From the NCBI RefSeq assembly GCF_004327355.1, contig NZ_QJUM01000008.1, forward strand, positions 1 to 64,000: a stretch of DNA of 64,000 nt, written 5' to 3'. The position numbers and the translations under genes are program-made. Below are positions 53,005-61,712 of this stretch, in pieces (within the stretch, counting starts at the first letter, position 1; each line of letters opens with the position of its first letter). The notes beneath the pieces are model-generated. The model saw nothing but the letters and a program-made list of their open reading frames with translations, had not been told where the DNA came from and ran no database searches. Source of the stretch: Phytopseudomonas dryadis. Its GTDB lineage: Bacteria; Pseudomonadota; Gammaproteobacteria; Pseudomonadales; Pseudomonadaceae.

Positions 53005-55011
53005 ATGCGCCTGCGCCATCGCCTGAAAAACCTCCCGGTTGGCCGTAAACTGCTCGCCGCCCTGCTGGTGCTGCTGGCGGCGGTGCTGGTGGTGGCCAAC
53101 CTGACCTTCATCAGTGCGGCCTACTGGATTTCCCAGGAAAGCGTCGCGCCCCAGGCGCTGCAGACCCTCAGCCGGCTGATCGCCAGTCCGGCCCTGAGCC
53201 GCGAGGCCCTGAGCTCGGCGCAAGCCGCCGATGATCTGCTCAGGCGTCTCGACGGCTATGCGCCGCTGCGCGCGGCGGTGATCTACGACGCCCAGGGCGA
53301 CAGCCTGGCGCAACTGCAGCGCGGGGAAAAACTGCAACTGCCGTCGCGGGTCGACGAACTGGATAACTGGCGCATCGGCGAGTTCCGCGCCAACCAGCTG
53401 GTCGAACTGCCGCAACCCGATGCGCCGCCCGGCTACCTGCTGCTGGTCGCCTCCAGCGAACTGCCCGGGGCCTTCTACACCGGCACCCTGACCGCCAGCC
53501 TGGTGATCCTCGGCTTCAGCCTGGTGCTCTGGCTGCTGGTGGCGCGGCAGATCCGCCGCCTGGTGACCAGCCCGATCAAGCGCCTGGAAGAACTCACCCG
53601 CCAGGTCACCCGCGAAGAGAACTATTCGCTGCGCGCCCGGCGCGGCAACCAGGACGAGATCGGCAGCCTGGCCGACGCCTTCAACACCATGCTGATGCGC
53701 ATCGAAGCCCGCGAGCAACAGCTCAAGCGAGCCCGCGACGACTCCCAGGAAGCCTTCGACCAGGCCCAGAGCCTGGCCGAGGAAACCCGCCTGTCGAACC
53801 GCAAGCTGGAACTCGAGGTGCAGGTTCGCAGCAAGATCGAGAAGAAGCTCACGGGCTTCCAGAACTACCTCAACAGCATCATCGACTCCATGCCCTCGGC
53901 GCTGATCGCCCTCGACGAGCAGCTCTACGTCGCCCAGTGGAATCAGGAAGCCAGCGCCTTGTCCGGTACCTCCCTGGACGAAGCGGTGAACCAGCCGGTG
54001 TTCCTCGCCTTCCCGCTGCTCAAGCCGTACCTGTCCAAGCTCAAGCGTACCGCCGACCAGCACCGCGTGGAGAAGATCGAGCGCGTGACCTGGAGCCGCG
54101 ACGGCGAACCGCACCACTACGCCCTGACCTTCTACCCGCTGATCGGCAGCATCGGCCGCGGCGTGGTGATCCGCATCGACGACATCACCCAGCGCCTGAA
54201 CCTGGAAGAGGTGATGGTGCAGTCGGAAAAGATGCTCTCGGTCGGCGGGCTCGCCGCCGGCATGGCCCACGAGATCAACAACCCGCTGGGGGCGATCCTG
54301 CACAACGTGCAGAACATCCGCCGGCGTCTGTCCCCGGAGCTGGAACGCAACCGCGAACAGGCCGAACGCGCCGGCGTCAGCCTGGCCGCCATCGACCAGT
54401 ACCTAGGCGCGCGGGAAATCCCCATGCTGCTCGACGGCATCCAGCAGGCCGGTACCCGCGCCTCGAAGATCGTCAGCCACATGCTCAGCTTCAGTCGCCT
54501 GAGCAACCGCCAACTGGTGGCCTGCCAGCTTCCGGCGCTGATCGACCAGGCCGTGGAGATCGCCAGCAACGACTTCGACCTGACCGAAAGCTTCGACTTC
54601 AAGAGCCTGCTGATCGAGCGCGACTTCGACCCGGCGCTGGGGCCGATTCCCGGCATCGCCAACGAGCTGGAGCAGGTGCTGCTCAACCTGCTGAAGAACG
54701 CCGCCCAGGCGATCCATCAGCGCGAGGACGACAGCGCGCCCGGCAAGATCGTGCTGCGCACCCGCCTGGCACCGCCCTGGGCGGAAGTCCAGGTGGAGGA
54801 CAATGGCGTGGGCATGCCCGAGTCGGTGCGCAAGCGCATCTTCGAGCCGTTCTTCACCACCAAGGAAGTCGGCCAGGGCACCGGCCTAGGCCTGTCGGTC
54901 TCGTACTTCATCGTCACCAACAACCACAAGGGGCAGATGGAGGTGCACTCCAGAACCGGCCAGGGCACCTGCTTCACCCTGCGCCTGCCGCTCGGCGCCA
55001 GCCGTGGCTGA
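53005..55011 (+). CDS. Membrane sensor histidine kinase with PAS domain (PA4398-like)
   Basis: 668 residues from ATG 53005 (a TTG seven codons upstream is an alternative; neither has a clear ribosome site). TM1 is at about 18-40, a periplasmic sensor at about 41-150, TM2 at about 160-180 and HAMP at about 181-235. A coiled-coil region of about 230-285 follows, then a PAS domain (about 285-405), HisKA with H422 in AAGMAHEINNPLGAI and an HATPase_c domain (NLLKNAAQAI, DNGVGMPE, GQGTGLGLSVS). It autophosphorylates in response to an unknown signal. In P. aeruginosa the homologue affects swarming and biofilm. The degenerate-GGDEF regulator two genes upstream is a candidate partner; no DNA-binding regulator is adjacent. 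Confidence 0.92.
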   Translation: MRLRHRLKNLPVGRKLLAALLVLLAAVLVVANLTFISAAYWISQESVAPQALQTLSRLIASPALSREALSSAQAADDLLRRLDGYAPLRAAVIYDAQGDSLAQLQRGEKLQLPSRVDELDNWRIGEFRANQLVELPQPDAPPGYLLLVASSELPGAFYTGTLTASLVILGFSLVLWLLVARQIRRLVTSPIKRLEELTRQVTREENYSLRARRGNQDEIGSLADAFNTMLMRIEAREQQLKRARDDSQEAFDQAQSLAEETRLSNRKLELEVQVRSKIEKKLTGFQNYLNSIIDSMPSALIALDEQLYVAQWNQEASALSGTSLDEAVNQPVFLAFPLLKPYLSKLKRTADQHRVEKIERVTWSRDGEPHHYALTFYPLIGSIGRGVVIRIDDITQRLNLEEVMVQSEKMLSVGGLAAGMAHEINNPLGAILHNVQNIRRRLSPELERNREQAERAGVSLAAIDQYLGAREIPMLLDGIQQAGTRASKIVSHMLSFSRLSNRQLVACQLPALIDQAVEIASNDFDLTESFDFKSLLIERDFDPALGPIPGIANELEQVLLNLLKNAAQAIHQREDDSAPGKIVLRTRLAPPWAEVQVEDNGVGMPESVRKRIFEPFFTTKEVGQGTGLGLSVSYFIVTNNHKGQMEVHSRTGQGTCFTLRLPLGASRG

Positions 55012-55035
55012 CTGCCTGCATAACGGGATACGCAC

Positions 55036-55611
55036 ATGGGCTACCGACTCTCGAAGATCTACACACGCACCGGCGACGCCGGCGAAACCGGCCTGGCCGA
55101 CGGCCGCCGGGTGGGCAAGGATCACCCGCGCATCGAAGCCATCGGCGAGGTCGACACGCTGAACAGCCAGCTCGGCCTGCTGCTCGCCGAGCTGGCCGAA
55201 CAGGCCGCGACCCACCTGGGACTGGGCGAGCTGATCGACACCCTGGCGCCCTGCCAGCACCGCCTGTTCGACCTGGGCGGCGAACTGGCCATGCCTGACT
55301 ACCAGGCCCTGAACCCGGAGGAAGTCGAACGCCTGGAGACGGCCATCGACCGCTGGAACGAGGAAGTCGGCCCGCTGGAAAACTTCATCCTGCCCGGCGG
55401 CTCGCGCCTGATCGCCCAGGCGCACCTGTGCCGCAGCCAGGCCCGCGGCGCCGAACGCCGCTGCCAGCAGCTCAATGCCGTGGAACCGCTGCGCGCCGTG
55501 CTGCTGGCCTACGTCAACCGCCTGTCCGACCTGCTGTTCGTCGCCGCCCGGCTGATCGCCAGGCGCCAGCGGATCGACGAAGTGCTGTGGCGGGCGGCGG
55601 CCAGGGACTGA
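55036..55611 (+). CDS. PduO-type cob(I)alamin adenosyltransferase
   Basis: 191 residues. The PduO signature is clear: IYTRTGDAGETGLADGRRVGKDHPRIEAIGEVDTLNSQLG (ATP-binding N terminus) and GGSRLIAQAHLCRSQARGAERRC...VNRLSDLLFVAARLI. It transfers the 5'-deoxyadenosyl group of ATP to reduced corrinoid, giving adenosylcobalamin. It follows the sensor kinase by 24 bp in the same direction, as in P. aeruginosa (PA4399 position), although no functional link is evident. A truncated REP unit follows its stop. Confidence 0.95.
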   Translation: MGYRLSKIYTRTGDAGETGLADGRRVGKDHPRIEAIGEVDTLNSQLGLLLAELAEQAATHLGLGELIDTLAPCQHRLFDLGGELAMPDYQALNPEEVERLETAIDRWNEEVGPLENFILPGGSRLIAQAHLCRSQARGAERRCQQLNAVEPLRAVLLAYVNRLSDLLFVAARLIARRQRIDEVLWRAAARD

Positions 55612-55712
55612 TTTCGGCCGCCAATCGCCGCGCGAACGATTGCAGTTGTCAGCGACCTGTAGGAGCCCCGACCTCGGGGCGATACGATTGCAGCCATTGC
55701 ACTGAGACGGGT
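55612..55712. repeat. Truncated REP-type unit, copy D
   Basis: CCGCCAATCGCCGCGCGAAC, then CTGTAGGAGCCCCGACCTCGGGGCGATAC, resemble the palindromic arms of copies A-C but in permuted order and without the GATCAGATAAGG flank. It starts immediately after the PduO stop and lies between convergent genes. Confidence 0.6.
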
Positions 55713-55731
55713 TCTGTCACGTCAACCCAAG

Positions 55732-56625
55732 TTAGCTAAGCGCGAGGCGACTGTGAAAACTGCGCGTCTCGCCGCTCAGCGGATCGACGAAGGACAAGCC
55801 CTGGGCCAGCAGCTTGAGCGGCCGCGCATAGTCGTCGATGGCATCCTCGGCGGCGCTGACCTCGGGGTAGAACGGATCGTTGCAGATCGGCGCGCCGAGG
55901 GCGGCCATGTGCACCCGTAGCTGATGCTTCTTGCCGGTCACCGGATGCAGCGCATAGCGCCACAGCTCGCCACGGCGCTCGAGCACCTCGATGCGCGTAC
56001 GGGTGTTGGCCGGCCCCTCGACTTCCCGCATGCGGAAGAACGGCTCGCCCGCCTCCAGACGCGTCTCGCGCAGCAGCGGAAACGCCAATGACGGCAAGGG
56101 AGCGGCCAGGGCCTCGTAACGCTTGACCATCTGCCGCTCGCGGAACAGCGCCTGATAGCGGCCACGGCTCTGTGGGTTGCTGGAAAACAGCACCAGCCCG
56201 GCGGTGTGTCGATCGATGCGGTGCAGCGGCACCAGGTCGGCATTGCCCAGGCGCTTGGCCAGACGTGCCTGCAGGGTCTGCTCGACATAGGCGCCAGCGG
56301 GCATCACCGGCAGGAAATGCGGCTTGTCCGCCACCAGCAGGTGCTCGTCGACGTGCAGCACGGTTTCGCTGAAGGGGATGACCGGCTCCTGCGCCACCTC
56401 ACGGAAATAGTGCACGCGCAACCCCACCCGGTACGGGTGGCGGGCATCGATAGGCGCGCCGCTGGCATCCAGCACACGCCCCCGGGCCATCCGCTCGAGC
56501 CAGACATCGCGGCCGATCGCCGGGAAATGCGCGCACAGGCAATCGAGCACCGTCGTCCAGGCGCCCGCCGGCAGGTGCAGGGTGCTGGGGCGCATATTGG
56601 ACGGGGAACGGGCGGATACCGGCAT
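55732..56625 (-). CDS. RluA-family rRNA/tRNA pseudouridine synthase
   Basis: 297 residues. The catalytic motif LHRIDRHTAGL (RluA-type HRxDxxTxG, catalytic Asp about 139) lies in the expected place, preceded by LLVADKPHFLPVMPAG and followed by KRYEAL and the C-terminal RYALHPVTGKKHQLRVHMAALGAPI. It isomerises a specific uridine in RNA. The N terminus lacks a full S4 domain but has a short S4-like helix pair. The exact target cannot be assigned. Start 56625 is chosen; an ATG ten codons inside is possible. It stands alone, downstream of a MITE-like element. Confidence 0.9.
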   Translation of the reverse strand: MPVSARSPSNMRPSTLHLPAGAWTTVLDCLCAHFPAIGRDVWLERMARGRVLDASGAPIDARHPYRVGLRVHYFREVAQEPVIPFSETVLHVDEHLLVADKPHFLPVMPAGAYVEQTLQARLAKRLGNADLVPLHRIDRHTAGLVLFSSNPQSRGRYQALFRERQMVKRYEALAAPLPSLAFPLLRETRLEAGEPFFRMREVEGPANTRTRIEVLERRGELWRYALHPVTGKKHQLRVHMAALGAPICNDPFYPEVSAAEDAIDDYARPLKLLAQGLSFVDPLSGETRSFHSRLALS

Positions 56626-56693
56626 CGGGGGGAGCTCGCTGGGCCTGGAGCGGTATTAGGCCGCAAGCCGGCGGGCAACGTCAAAAGTACCGG

Positions 56694-56932
56694 CTAGGGG
56701 CTGTTGACGTTCCAGCGCAAGCTGCGCTGCCGCGCACGGCCAGACCTGGACGGATGGCGCTCCGCCAGGCCCATGGCGAGACCCTGAGGCGGGCTCATAT
56801 CCCCCATGGCCAAGACTTCCCCCCGTAGCCTGGGTTAGCCGCAGGCGTAACCCGGGAGCGTGGCCGTACAACGGCTCCCGGGTATCGCTGCGCTCAACCC
56901 GGGCTACCAGTTGAAACGTCAACAGACCCTAG
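56694..56932. mobile_element. MITE-like element of the same family, abutting the sensor kinase stop
   Basis: Its ends are CTAGGGGCTGTTGACGTT and the inverse of CTAGGGTCTGTTGACGTT, giving imperfect ~21-bp terminal repeats, with CCGG on both outer sides (target duplication or part of the repeat). The next bases (CAGCGCAAGC) match the hugZ insertion. Internally it holds a second inverted pair (GTAGCCTGGGTTAGCCGCAG... / ...CGCTGCGCTCAACCCGGGCTAC). There is no ORF. Its right end supplies the TAG stop of the kinase gene at 56929. Confidence 0.75.
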
Positions 56933-58236
56933 CCGGGGATGGCGGAAACGCTACGGCTGGACGCCGCCACGGCCTGCAGCGTCACCTCGAACACACTGCC
57001 CCGGGGCGGCAGCTCGCTGACGCGCACCGCCCAGCTCTGGTGACTGCAGATCCGCTTGACCAGCGACAGGCCCAGCCCCAGGCCCTCGCCCCGGGCGTGG
57101 TCACCCCGGACGAAGGGCTGGAAGATCTGATCCTGCTGCTCCTGGGCGATGCCGATGCCGCTGTCTTCGACCCGGAAAGCCTGCGCCTGGAGAATCAGCC
57201 GTACCGATCCCTGTTCGGTGTAGTGCAGGGCATTGCGCAACAGGTTGGAGATCACCGTGCGCAGGAAGGTGGCATTGTACGGGGTGGCATCGCTGCCCTG
57301 GTCGAGCAGCTCGAAGCGCAGGCCCTTTTCCTGCAACTGCGGCCCCCAGTGCCGGCTCTGCTCCAGCGCCACGTCCGCCAGGCTCATGCCGCCGCCCAGC
57401 TGGGGCTCGTCGGCAACCGCCCGCGCCAGCAGCAGGAAGGTCTGCACCAGGTCGCGCATGTCCTCGGTGGCGCGGGCGATGCGCTGCACCTGCTCACGCT
57501 GGCGCCGATCCAGGTTGGGCGCCTCGACCAGCAACTCGCAGGAGCTGGCGATGATCATCAGCGGTGTGCGCAGCTCATGGCTGACGTCGCTGGTGAACAG
57601 TTGCTCCCGCTCGAGGGAATGACGCAAGCGGCCCAGGGTGCTGTCGAAGGCCGCGGCGAGATGACCGACCTCGTCATCCGGGTACTCCGGTGCCAGCAGT
57701 GGCGCCAGCGGTTGCAACTGGTCACCGTGGCGCACCTGGTTGGCCAGGCGGATCACCGGCGCCATGACCCGCCGCGCCAGCCACCAGCCCAGCCCCCAGG
57801 CCGCCACCACGCTGAGCAGAAAACCGGCCAGCACCACGTTGAACAGCAGGCGCTCGCGGGCCTCGAATTCATGCTGCTCCTGCACCAGCAGGTAATCGCC
57901 CGGCGCGGTGCTGCGCTTGAATACGTAGAAGGCATCGTCGCCCTCGAAGACCTCGGAGAAGCCCTCGCCCACCTCGGCGAATTGCGCGGGGATCGGATAA
58001 CCCGCCAGGTGCGAGGCGAAGAAACGCGTGCTCTTGTCCAGCCGCGGACGCTCGCCCCGCCGCAGATCCTCGTCGAGGACGATGCTCAGCTCGCTGTCCA
58101 ACTCCTGGGACACCAGGTGCTGCTCGACGAAATGCACGATGGCGACGATGCTCAGGGAAAATACGCCGCTGACCACCAGGGTCATCAGCACGAAGGCGAT
58201 CACGATACGCCGCAGCAGCGGCTGCCTAGACAGCAT
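56929..58236 (-). CDS. Two-component sensor histidine kinase
   Basis: 435 residues from ATG 58236, which overlaps the regulator gene by 11 bp. TM1 is at about 9-35, a periplasmic domain at about 36-130, TM2 at about 131-153, then HAMP (about 150-205), HisKA with H220 (SDVSHELRTPL) and HATPase_c (NLLRNALHYT, VEDSGIGIA, GLGLGLSLVKRI). It would autophosphorylate and pass the phosphate to the OmpR-type partner. The signal is unknown. The C-terminal end (SRSVSAIPG-stop) uses a TAG that lies inside the terminal repeat of the adjoining MITE, so the native tail may have been altered by the insertion. Confidence 0.9.
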   Translation of the reverse strand: MLSRQPLLRRIVIAFVLMTLVVSGVFSLSIVAIVHFVEQHLVSQELDSELSIVLDEDLRRGERPRLDKSTRFFASHLAGYPIPAQFAEVGEGFSEVFEGDDAFYVFKRSTAPGDYLLVQEQHEFEARERLLFNVVLAGFLLSVVAAWGLGWWLARRVMAPVIRLANQVRHGDQLQPLAPLLAPEYPDDEVGHLAAAFDSTLGRLRHSLEREQLFTSDVSHELRTPLMIIASSCELLVEAPNLDRRQREQVQRIARATEDMRDLVQTFLLLARAVADEPQLGGGMSLADVALEQSRHWGPQLQEKGLRFELLDQGSDATPYNATFLRTVISNLLRNALHYTEQGSVRLILQAQAFRVEDSGIGIAQEQQDQIFQPFVRGDHARGEGLGLGLSLVKRICSHQSWAVRVSELPPRGSVFEVTLQAVAASSRSVSAIPG

Positions 58237-58909
58237 GGGCGGCGTCCGCCAGGCGATAGCCGACGCCATGCACGGTGTGCAGCAGGGCCGTGGCGAAGGG
58301 TTTGTCGAGGGCCTGGCGCAACTGGTGGATGTGGCTGCGCAGGCTGTCGCTGTCCGGGCAGTCGTCCCCCCACAGCGCCTCTTCCAGGGCCTCCCGGCGC
58401 ACCACGGCCGGGCTGCGCTGCATCAGCACGGCGAGCAGTTTCATACCCAGCGGATTGAGCTTGAGCGGCTGGCCCGCGCGGCTGACGTGCAGGGTATCGA
58501 GGTCATAGAGCAGGTCGGCGACCTGCAGGCAGCGCTTGCGGCTGCCCTGGGTGCGCCGCAGGATGGCCTCGATGCGCGCCACCAGTTCGGACAGGGCGAA
58601 GGGCTTGAGCAGGTAATCGTCGGCGCCCGACTCCAGCCCCTTGAGGCGATCGTCGAGGGCATCGCGGGCGGTCAGCATGATGATCGGCGTATCGCGCCGT
58701 GCCTCGTCGCGCAGCCGCCGGCACAGCTGATAGCCATCCAGGCCGGGCAGCATGATGTCGAGCACGATCAGGTCGTAATGCCCGCTCATCGCCAGATGCA
58801 GCCCGCTGGGGCCATCCTGCGCACAGTCCACGCCATAGCCCTTGAGGGCCAGGTAATCGAGGATATTGGCCAGGATATCGCGATTGTCCTCCACCACCAG
58901 AATACGCAT
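58226..58909 (-). CDS. OmpR-family response regulator
   Basis: 227 residues from ATG 58909 (GGGGGAG ribosome site), beginning MRILVVEDNRDILANIL. The receiver has phospho-acceptor D51 (LIVLDIMLPGLDG) and switch lysine in LLKPFALSE. The C-terminal winged helix (about 130-225) includes RSPAVVRREALEEALWG and SLRSHIHQLRQALD...TVHGVGYRL. It acts as a transcription factor with the overlapping kinase. Target genes are not evident from neighbours; the AEC transporter upstream reads in the same direction and could be linked. Confidence 0.93.
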   Translation of the reverse strand: MRILVVEDNRDILANILDYLALKGYGVDCAQDGPSGLHLAMSGHYDLIVLDIMLPGLDGYQLCRRLRDEARRDTPIIMLTARDALDDRLKGLESGADDYLLKPFALSELVARIEAILRRTQGSRKRCLQVADLLYDLDTLHVSRAGQPLKLNPLGMKLLAVLMQRSPAVVRREALEEALWGDDCPDSDSLRSHIHQLRQALDKPFATALLHTVHGVGYRLADAAHAV

Positions 58910-58958
58910 GCCCACTCCCCCACGACGACACCCGCCCATCATACGACGGGACACGCCG

Positions 58959-59888
58959 TCAGGGCGCGATCAGGTAGAGGCATACCGACAGGCTGACCAG
59001 CGAACCGAGGGTCGACAGCAAGATGCTGCCCGACACCACGGACCCGTCGCGGCGATAGAACTCGGCGAGCATGAACGGCCCCGTGCCGGTGGGCAGCGCA
59101 CTGAGCAGCAGGGCCGCCTGGGCCCACAGCAGCGGCAGCTGGAAGACCTGGAAAGCCAGCACCCAGGTGATCAGCGGATGGGCGATCAACTTGATCAGCA
59201 CCAGGCTGGTGGCGCCCTCGCGCCGGCCACTCTGCTTGTGCGCCAGAAACAGCCCCAGGGCGATCAGGGCGCAGGGCCCGGTGGCCGCCGACAGCAGCTT
59301 GAGGAACTGATGCAACGGCGCCGGCAGAGGTTGCGCCGTGGCCGCCCACGATGCACCGAGCAGCGGCGCCACCACGATGGGGTTCTTCAGCAGCGCCAGG
59401 CCGACCTTGAGCACGGCGCGGTACAGGCTCTTCTCGTTCTGCAGGCCGACTTCGATGCACACCACCGACAGGGCGAACAGCACGCAGATGACGATCAGGC
59501 AGGCGATCAGCGCCGGCTCCATGCCGGCCTCGCCGAACACCAGCAGGCACAGGGGGATGCCCATGTAGCCGGTATTGGCATAGGCGGCGCTGAGCCCCTG
59601 CACGCTGGCATCGGCCAGGTTGCCGACGCGGCGCAGACGCCACAGCAGGGTCAGGGCGAACACGCCGAGGGTGGCGATGCCGTAGGCGAGGATGAAACCC
59701 GGTTGCCAGATCTGTTCCCACACCACCGTGGCCATGGCCTCGAACAGCAGCGCCGGCAGGCACAGCCAGACCACCATGCGGTTGATCTCCGAGGCGGCGC
59801 CAGGGCCGAGAATGCCGCTGCGCCGGCACAGGTAGCCGGCCAGGATCAGGGCGAAGACGGGCAGGATGACATTGAAGACCGAGGCCAT
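58959..59888 (-). CDS. AEC-family (auxin efflux carrier-like) transporter
   Basis: 309 residues with about ten membrane helices in two halves (VILPVFALILAGYLCRRSGIL ... ASVQGLSAAYANTGYMGIPLCLLVFGEAG; second half ...LIKLIAHPLITWVLAF, LLLSALPTGTGPFMLAEFY). Helix-breaking NTGYMGIPL and PTGTGPF are family features. Such proteins export or import small carboxylates or related compounds; the substrate here is unknown. It lies 50 bp upstream of the regulator gene in the same orientation. Confidence 0.9.
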   Translation of the reverse strand: MASVFNVILPVFALILAGYLCRRSGILGPGAASEINRMVVWLCLPALLFEAMATVVWEQIWQPGFILAYGIATLGVFALTLLWRLRRVGNLADASVQGLSAAYANTGYMGIPLCLLVFGEAGMEPALIACLIVICVLFALSVVCIEVGLQNEKSLYRAVLKVGLALLKNPIVVAPLLGASWAATAQPLPAPLHQFLKLLSAATGPCALIALGLFLAHKQSGRREGATSLVLIKLIAHPLITWVLAFQVFQLPLLWAQAALLLSALPTGTGPFMLAEFYRRDGSVVSGSILLSTLGSLVSLSVCLYLIAP

Positions 59889-59955
59889 GGGCCGGACGAC
59901 TCGCTATGGGTTAAGGGTCGGCGGCTCGCGACGAGCCGCCATAGCGGCAACCACT

Positions 59956-60909
59956 TCAGGACTGCGGAGCCTGTGGCCACAACGCGCGGATCGCGGCCAC
60001 GCCCTGGGCGCCAGCCTGCCAGGCCTGCTCGGTCTGCTGCGGGCCGACCCCGCCGAGCAGGTAGCAGGGCTGGTTGAACCCCTGCAACAGCGTGGTAGCC
60101 TGCAACCAGCCCAGCGGCCTGGCATCGGGATGGCTCTGGGTGGCCTGCAGCGGCGACAGGGTGACGAAATCGGCACCGATCTGCGTCGCCAGCGCCAGTT
60201 CCTCGGCATCATGGCAGGAGGCGGCCAGCCAGCGCTCGGCGGGCAGCGGCCGGCCCATGGCGGCGTACTTGCGCAACTGCTGCGCGGTCAGGTGCCAGCC
60301 GGCGGCGGGAAAGTCGCCCAGCCATTCCAGCGGCCCCTTGAGCATCAACTGGGCCTTGCCGGCGCAGAGTCCCTGGATGTCCACCGCCAGATCGCGGTAC
60401 TGGGCATCGAACATGGCCGGCGCGCGCAGCTGGATCAGGCGGATGCCCCGCTGCAGCGCGGCGCGGATGCCGGCGAGCAAGGCGGGGCCGTCGAGATCCT
60501 GGGGGGTGATCAGATAGTGCTCGGGCAAGCGCGCGGCGGCGATGATCGGCCGGTTGGCGGCGGGAAACGGGTAGTCGCTCAACTGCCGGGCGCCGACCCA
60601 GGCCAGGGGCTGGCCCTCGGCCCCATGGGGCTCGCCGGTGAACGCACTGACCTCCCAGACATCCAGCAGCACCTGCTTGTCCGGATAGTCATGGCGCACC
60701 TGGATCAACGGCCGCGAGGCACTGGGACGAATGCCCAGTTCCTCCTCGAGCTCGCGCGCCAGGGCGGCCTGCACCGCCTCCCCCGCTTCCACCTTGCCAC
60801 CGGGAAACTCCCAGAGCCCGCCCTGGTGCTTGTCATCCGCACGCCTGGCGATAAGGATACGGCCATCCTCGCCACGGATCACCGCTGCCGCTACATGAAC
60901 CCGCTTCAC
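59956..60909 (-). CDS. Nudix hydrolase fused to a ThiE-like domain (PA4400 type)
   Basis: 317 residues from GTG 60909, preceded by GAGGAG; the longer frame lacks such a site. Residues about 1-130 are a MutT-like Nudix domain with the box GGKVEAGEAVQAALARELEEELGI. About 150-315 are a thiamine-phosphate-synthase-like TIM barrel (LLAGIRAALQRGIRLIQLRAP...GADFVTLSPLQATQSHPDARPLGW...LLGGVGPQQ). The Nudix half probably removes oxidised dGTP or a related nucleotide. The ThiE-like half lacks several phosphate/metal residues of true ThiE, so it is unlikely to be a main thiamine enzyme. Nearly overlaps the upstream GST gene (5 bp). Confidence 0.93.
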   Translation of the reverse strand: MKRVHVAAAVIRGEDGRILIARRADDKHQGGLWEFPGGKVEAGEAVQAALARELEEELGIRPSASRPLIQVRHDYPDKQVLLDVWEVSAFTGEPHGAEGQPLAWVGARQLSDYPFPAANRPIIAAARLPEHYLITPQDLDGPALLAGIRAALQRGIRLIQLRAPAMFDAQYRDLAVDIQGLCAGKAQLMLKGPLEWLGDFPAAGWHLTAQQLRKYAAMGRPLPAERWLAASCHDAEELALATQIGADFVTLSPLQATQSHPDARPLGWLQATTLLQGFNQPCYLLGGVGPQQTEQAWQAGAQGVAAIRALWPQAPQS

Positions 60910-60914
60910 AAGCT

Positions 60915-61541
60915 TTACTCCTCGAGGGCCGCCTGCTGCCAACGCTTGAAGGCAGGCCACTGAAAAATGCTTTCCACATAGGCTTCGGCGCTGGCCGGCA
61001 GCGGCACCGCATAGCTGCGCAGACGACTGGCCACCGGGGCGAAACAGGCATCGGCGATACTGGCACGCCCGAACAGGAACTCGCCATCCGCGCCGAAACG
61101 CTGGCGGCAGTCGGCCCAGAGCGTGACGATGCGCTGGATATCGGCCTGCACCTCCTCCGGCACACTGGCCAGCGGCGCCTGGCGTTGCATGTTCATCGGC
61201 ATGTGGCTACGCAAGGCGCCGAAACCGCTGTGCATCTCCGCGCAGGCGCACCGGGCCATGGCCCGGGCAGCGCTATCGCGCGGCCACATCCCGGCTTCGG
61301 GGTAGCGCTCGGCCAGGTACTCGGCGATGGCCAGGGAGTCCCAGATCACGCCGGCATCGGCGGTCTTGAGCACCGGCACCTTGGCCGTCGGCGAATGGCT
61401 CAGCAGGCGCGCATGGCTATCGGCCGCGTACAGCGGCACCAGGGTTTCCACATAAGCGGCGCCACTGAGCTCGATCGCCAGCCAGCCGCGCAGCGACCAG
61501 GACGAGTAGTTCTTGTTGCCTATCACCAACTCCAGCGACAT
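60915..61541 (-). CDS. Glutathione S-transferase family protein
   Basis: 208 residues. The thioredoxin-like N-terminal domain carries NKNYSSWSLRGWLAI and the glutathione-contact motif KVPVLKTADAGVIWDSLAIAEYL. The C-terminal helical domain (about 85-208) contains CAEMHSGFGALRSHMPMN and the conserved SIADACFAPVASRL. It conjugates or reduces electrophiles with glutathione in the cytoplasm; substrate not known. It is co-directional with and 5 bp from the Nudix/ThiE gene, so the two probably form an operon. Confidence 0.92.
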   Translation of the reverse strand: MSLELVIGNKNYSSWSLRGWLAIELSGAAYVETLVPLYAADSHARLLSHSPTAKVPVLKTADAGVIWDSLAIAEYLAERYPEAGMWPRDSAARAMARCACAEMHSGFGALRSHMPMNMQRQAPLASVPEEVQADIQRIVTLWADCRQRFGADGEFLFGRASIADACFAPVASRLRSYAVPLPASAEAYVESIFQWPAFKRWQQAALEE

Positions 61542-61619
61542 CAGCGCTCTCCATCTGCCATGAATCTGGGATCAGCTTCCACCATGGCTCGCCCGATAGC
61601 CATGGACTTGAGCGACAAG

Positions 61620-61712
61620 CTGCAAGCCTCAAGCCTCAAGCCTCAAGCTGCAAGTGGAAGCTGGACAGCGAACGGCTCGCTTGCAGCTTGAAACTTGCGG
61701 CTTGCAGCTACC
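61620..61712. repeat. Heptamer and inverted repeats between GST and argJ
   Basis: CTGCAAGCCTCAAGCCTCAA is part of three consecutive AAGCCTC units (about 61624-61645). It is followed by AAGCTGCAAG and, 35 bp on, by TTGCAGCTTGAAACTTGCGG and CTTGCAGCT. The two halves are partly complementary and can fold. The pattern resembles the CTTGAAG array near 32944. It ends exactly at the argJ stop. There is no gene here. Confidence 0.65.
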
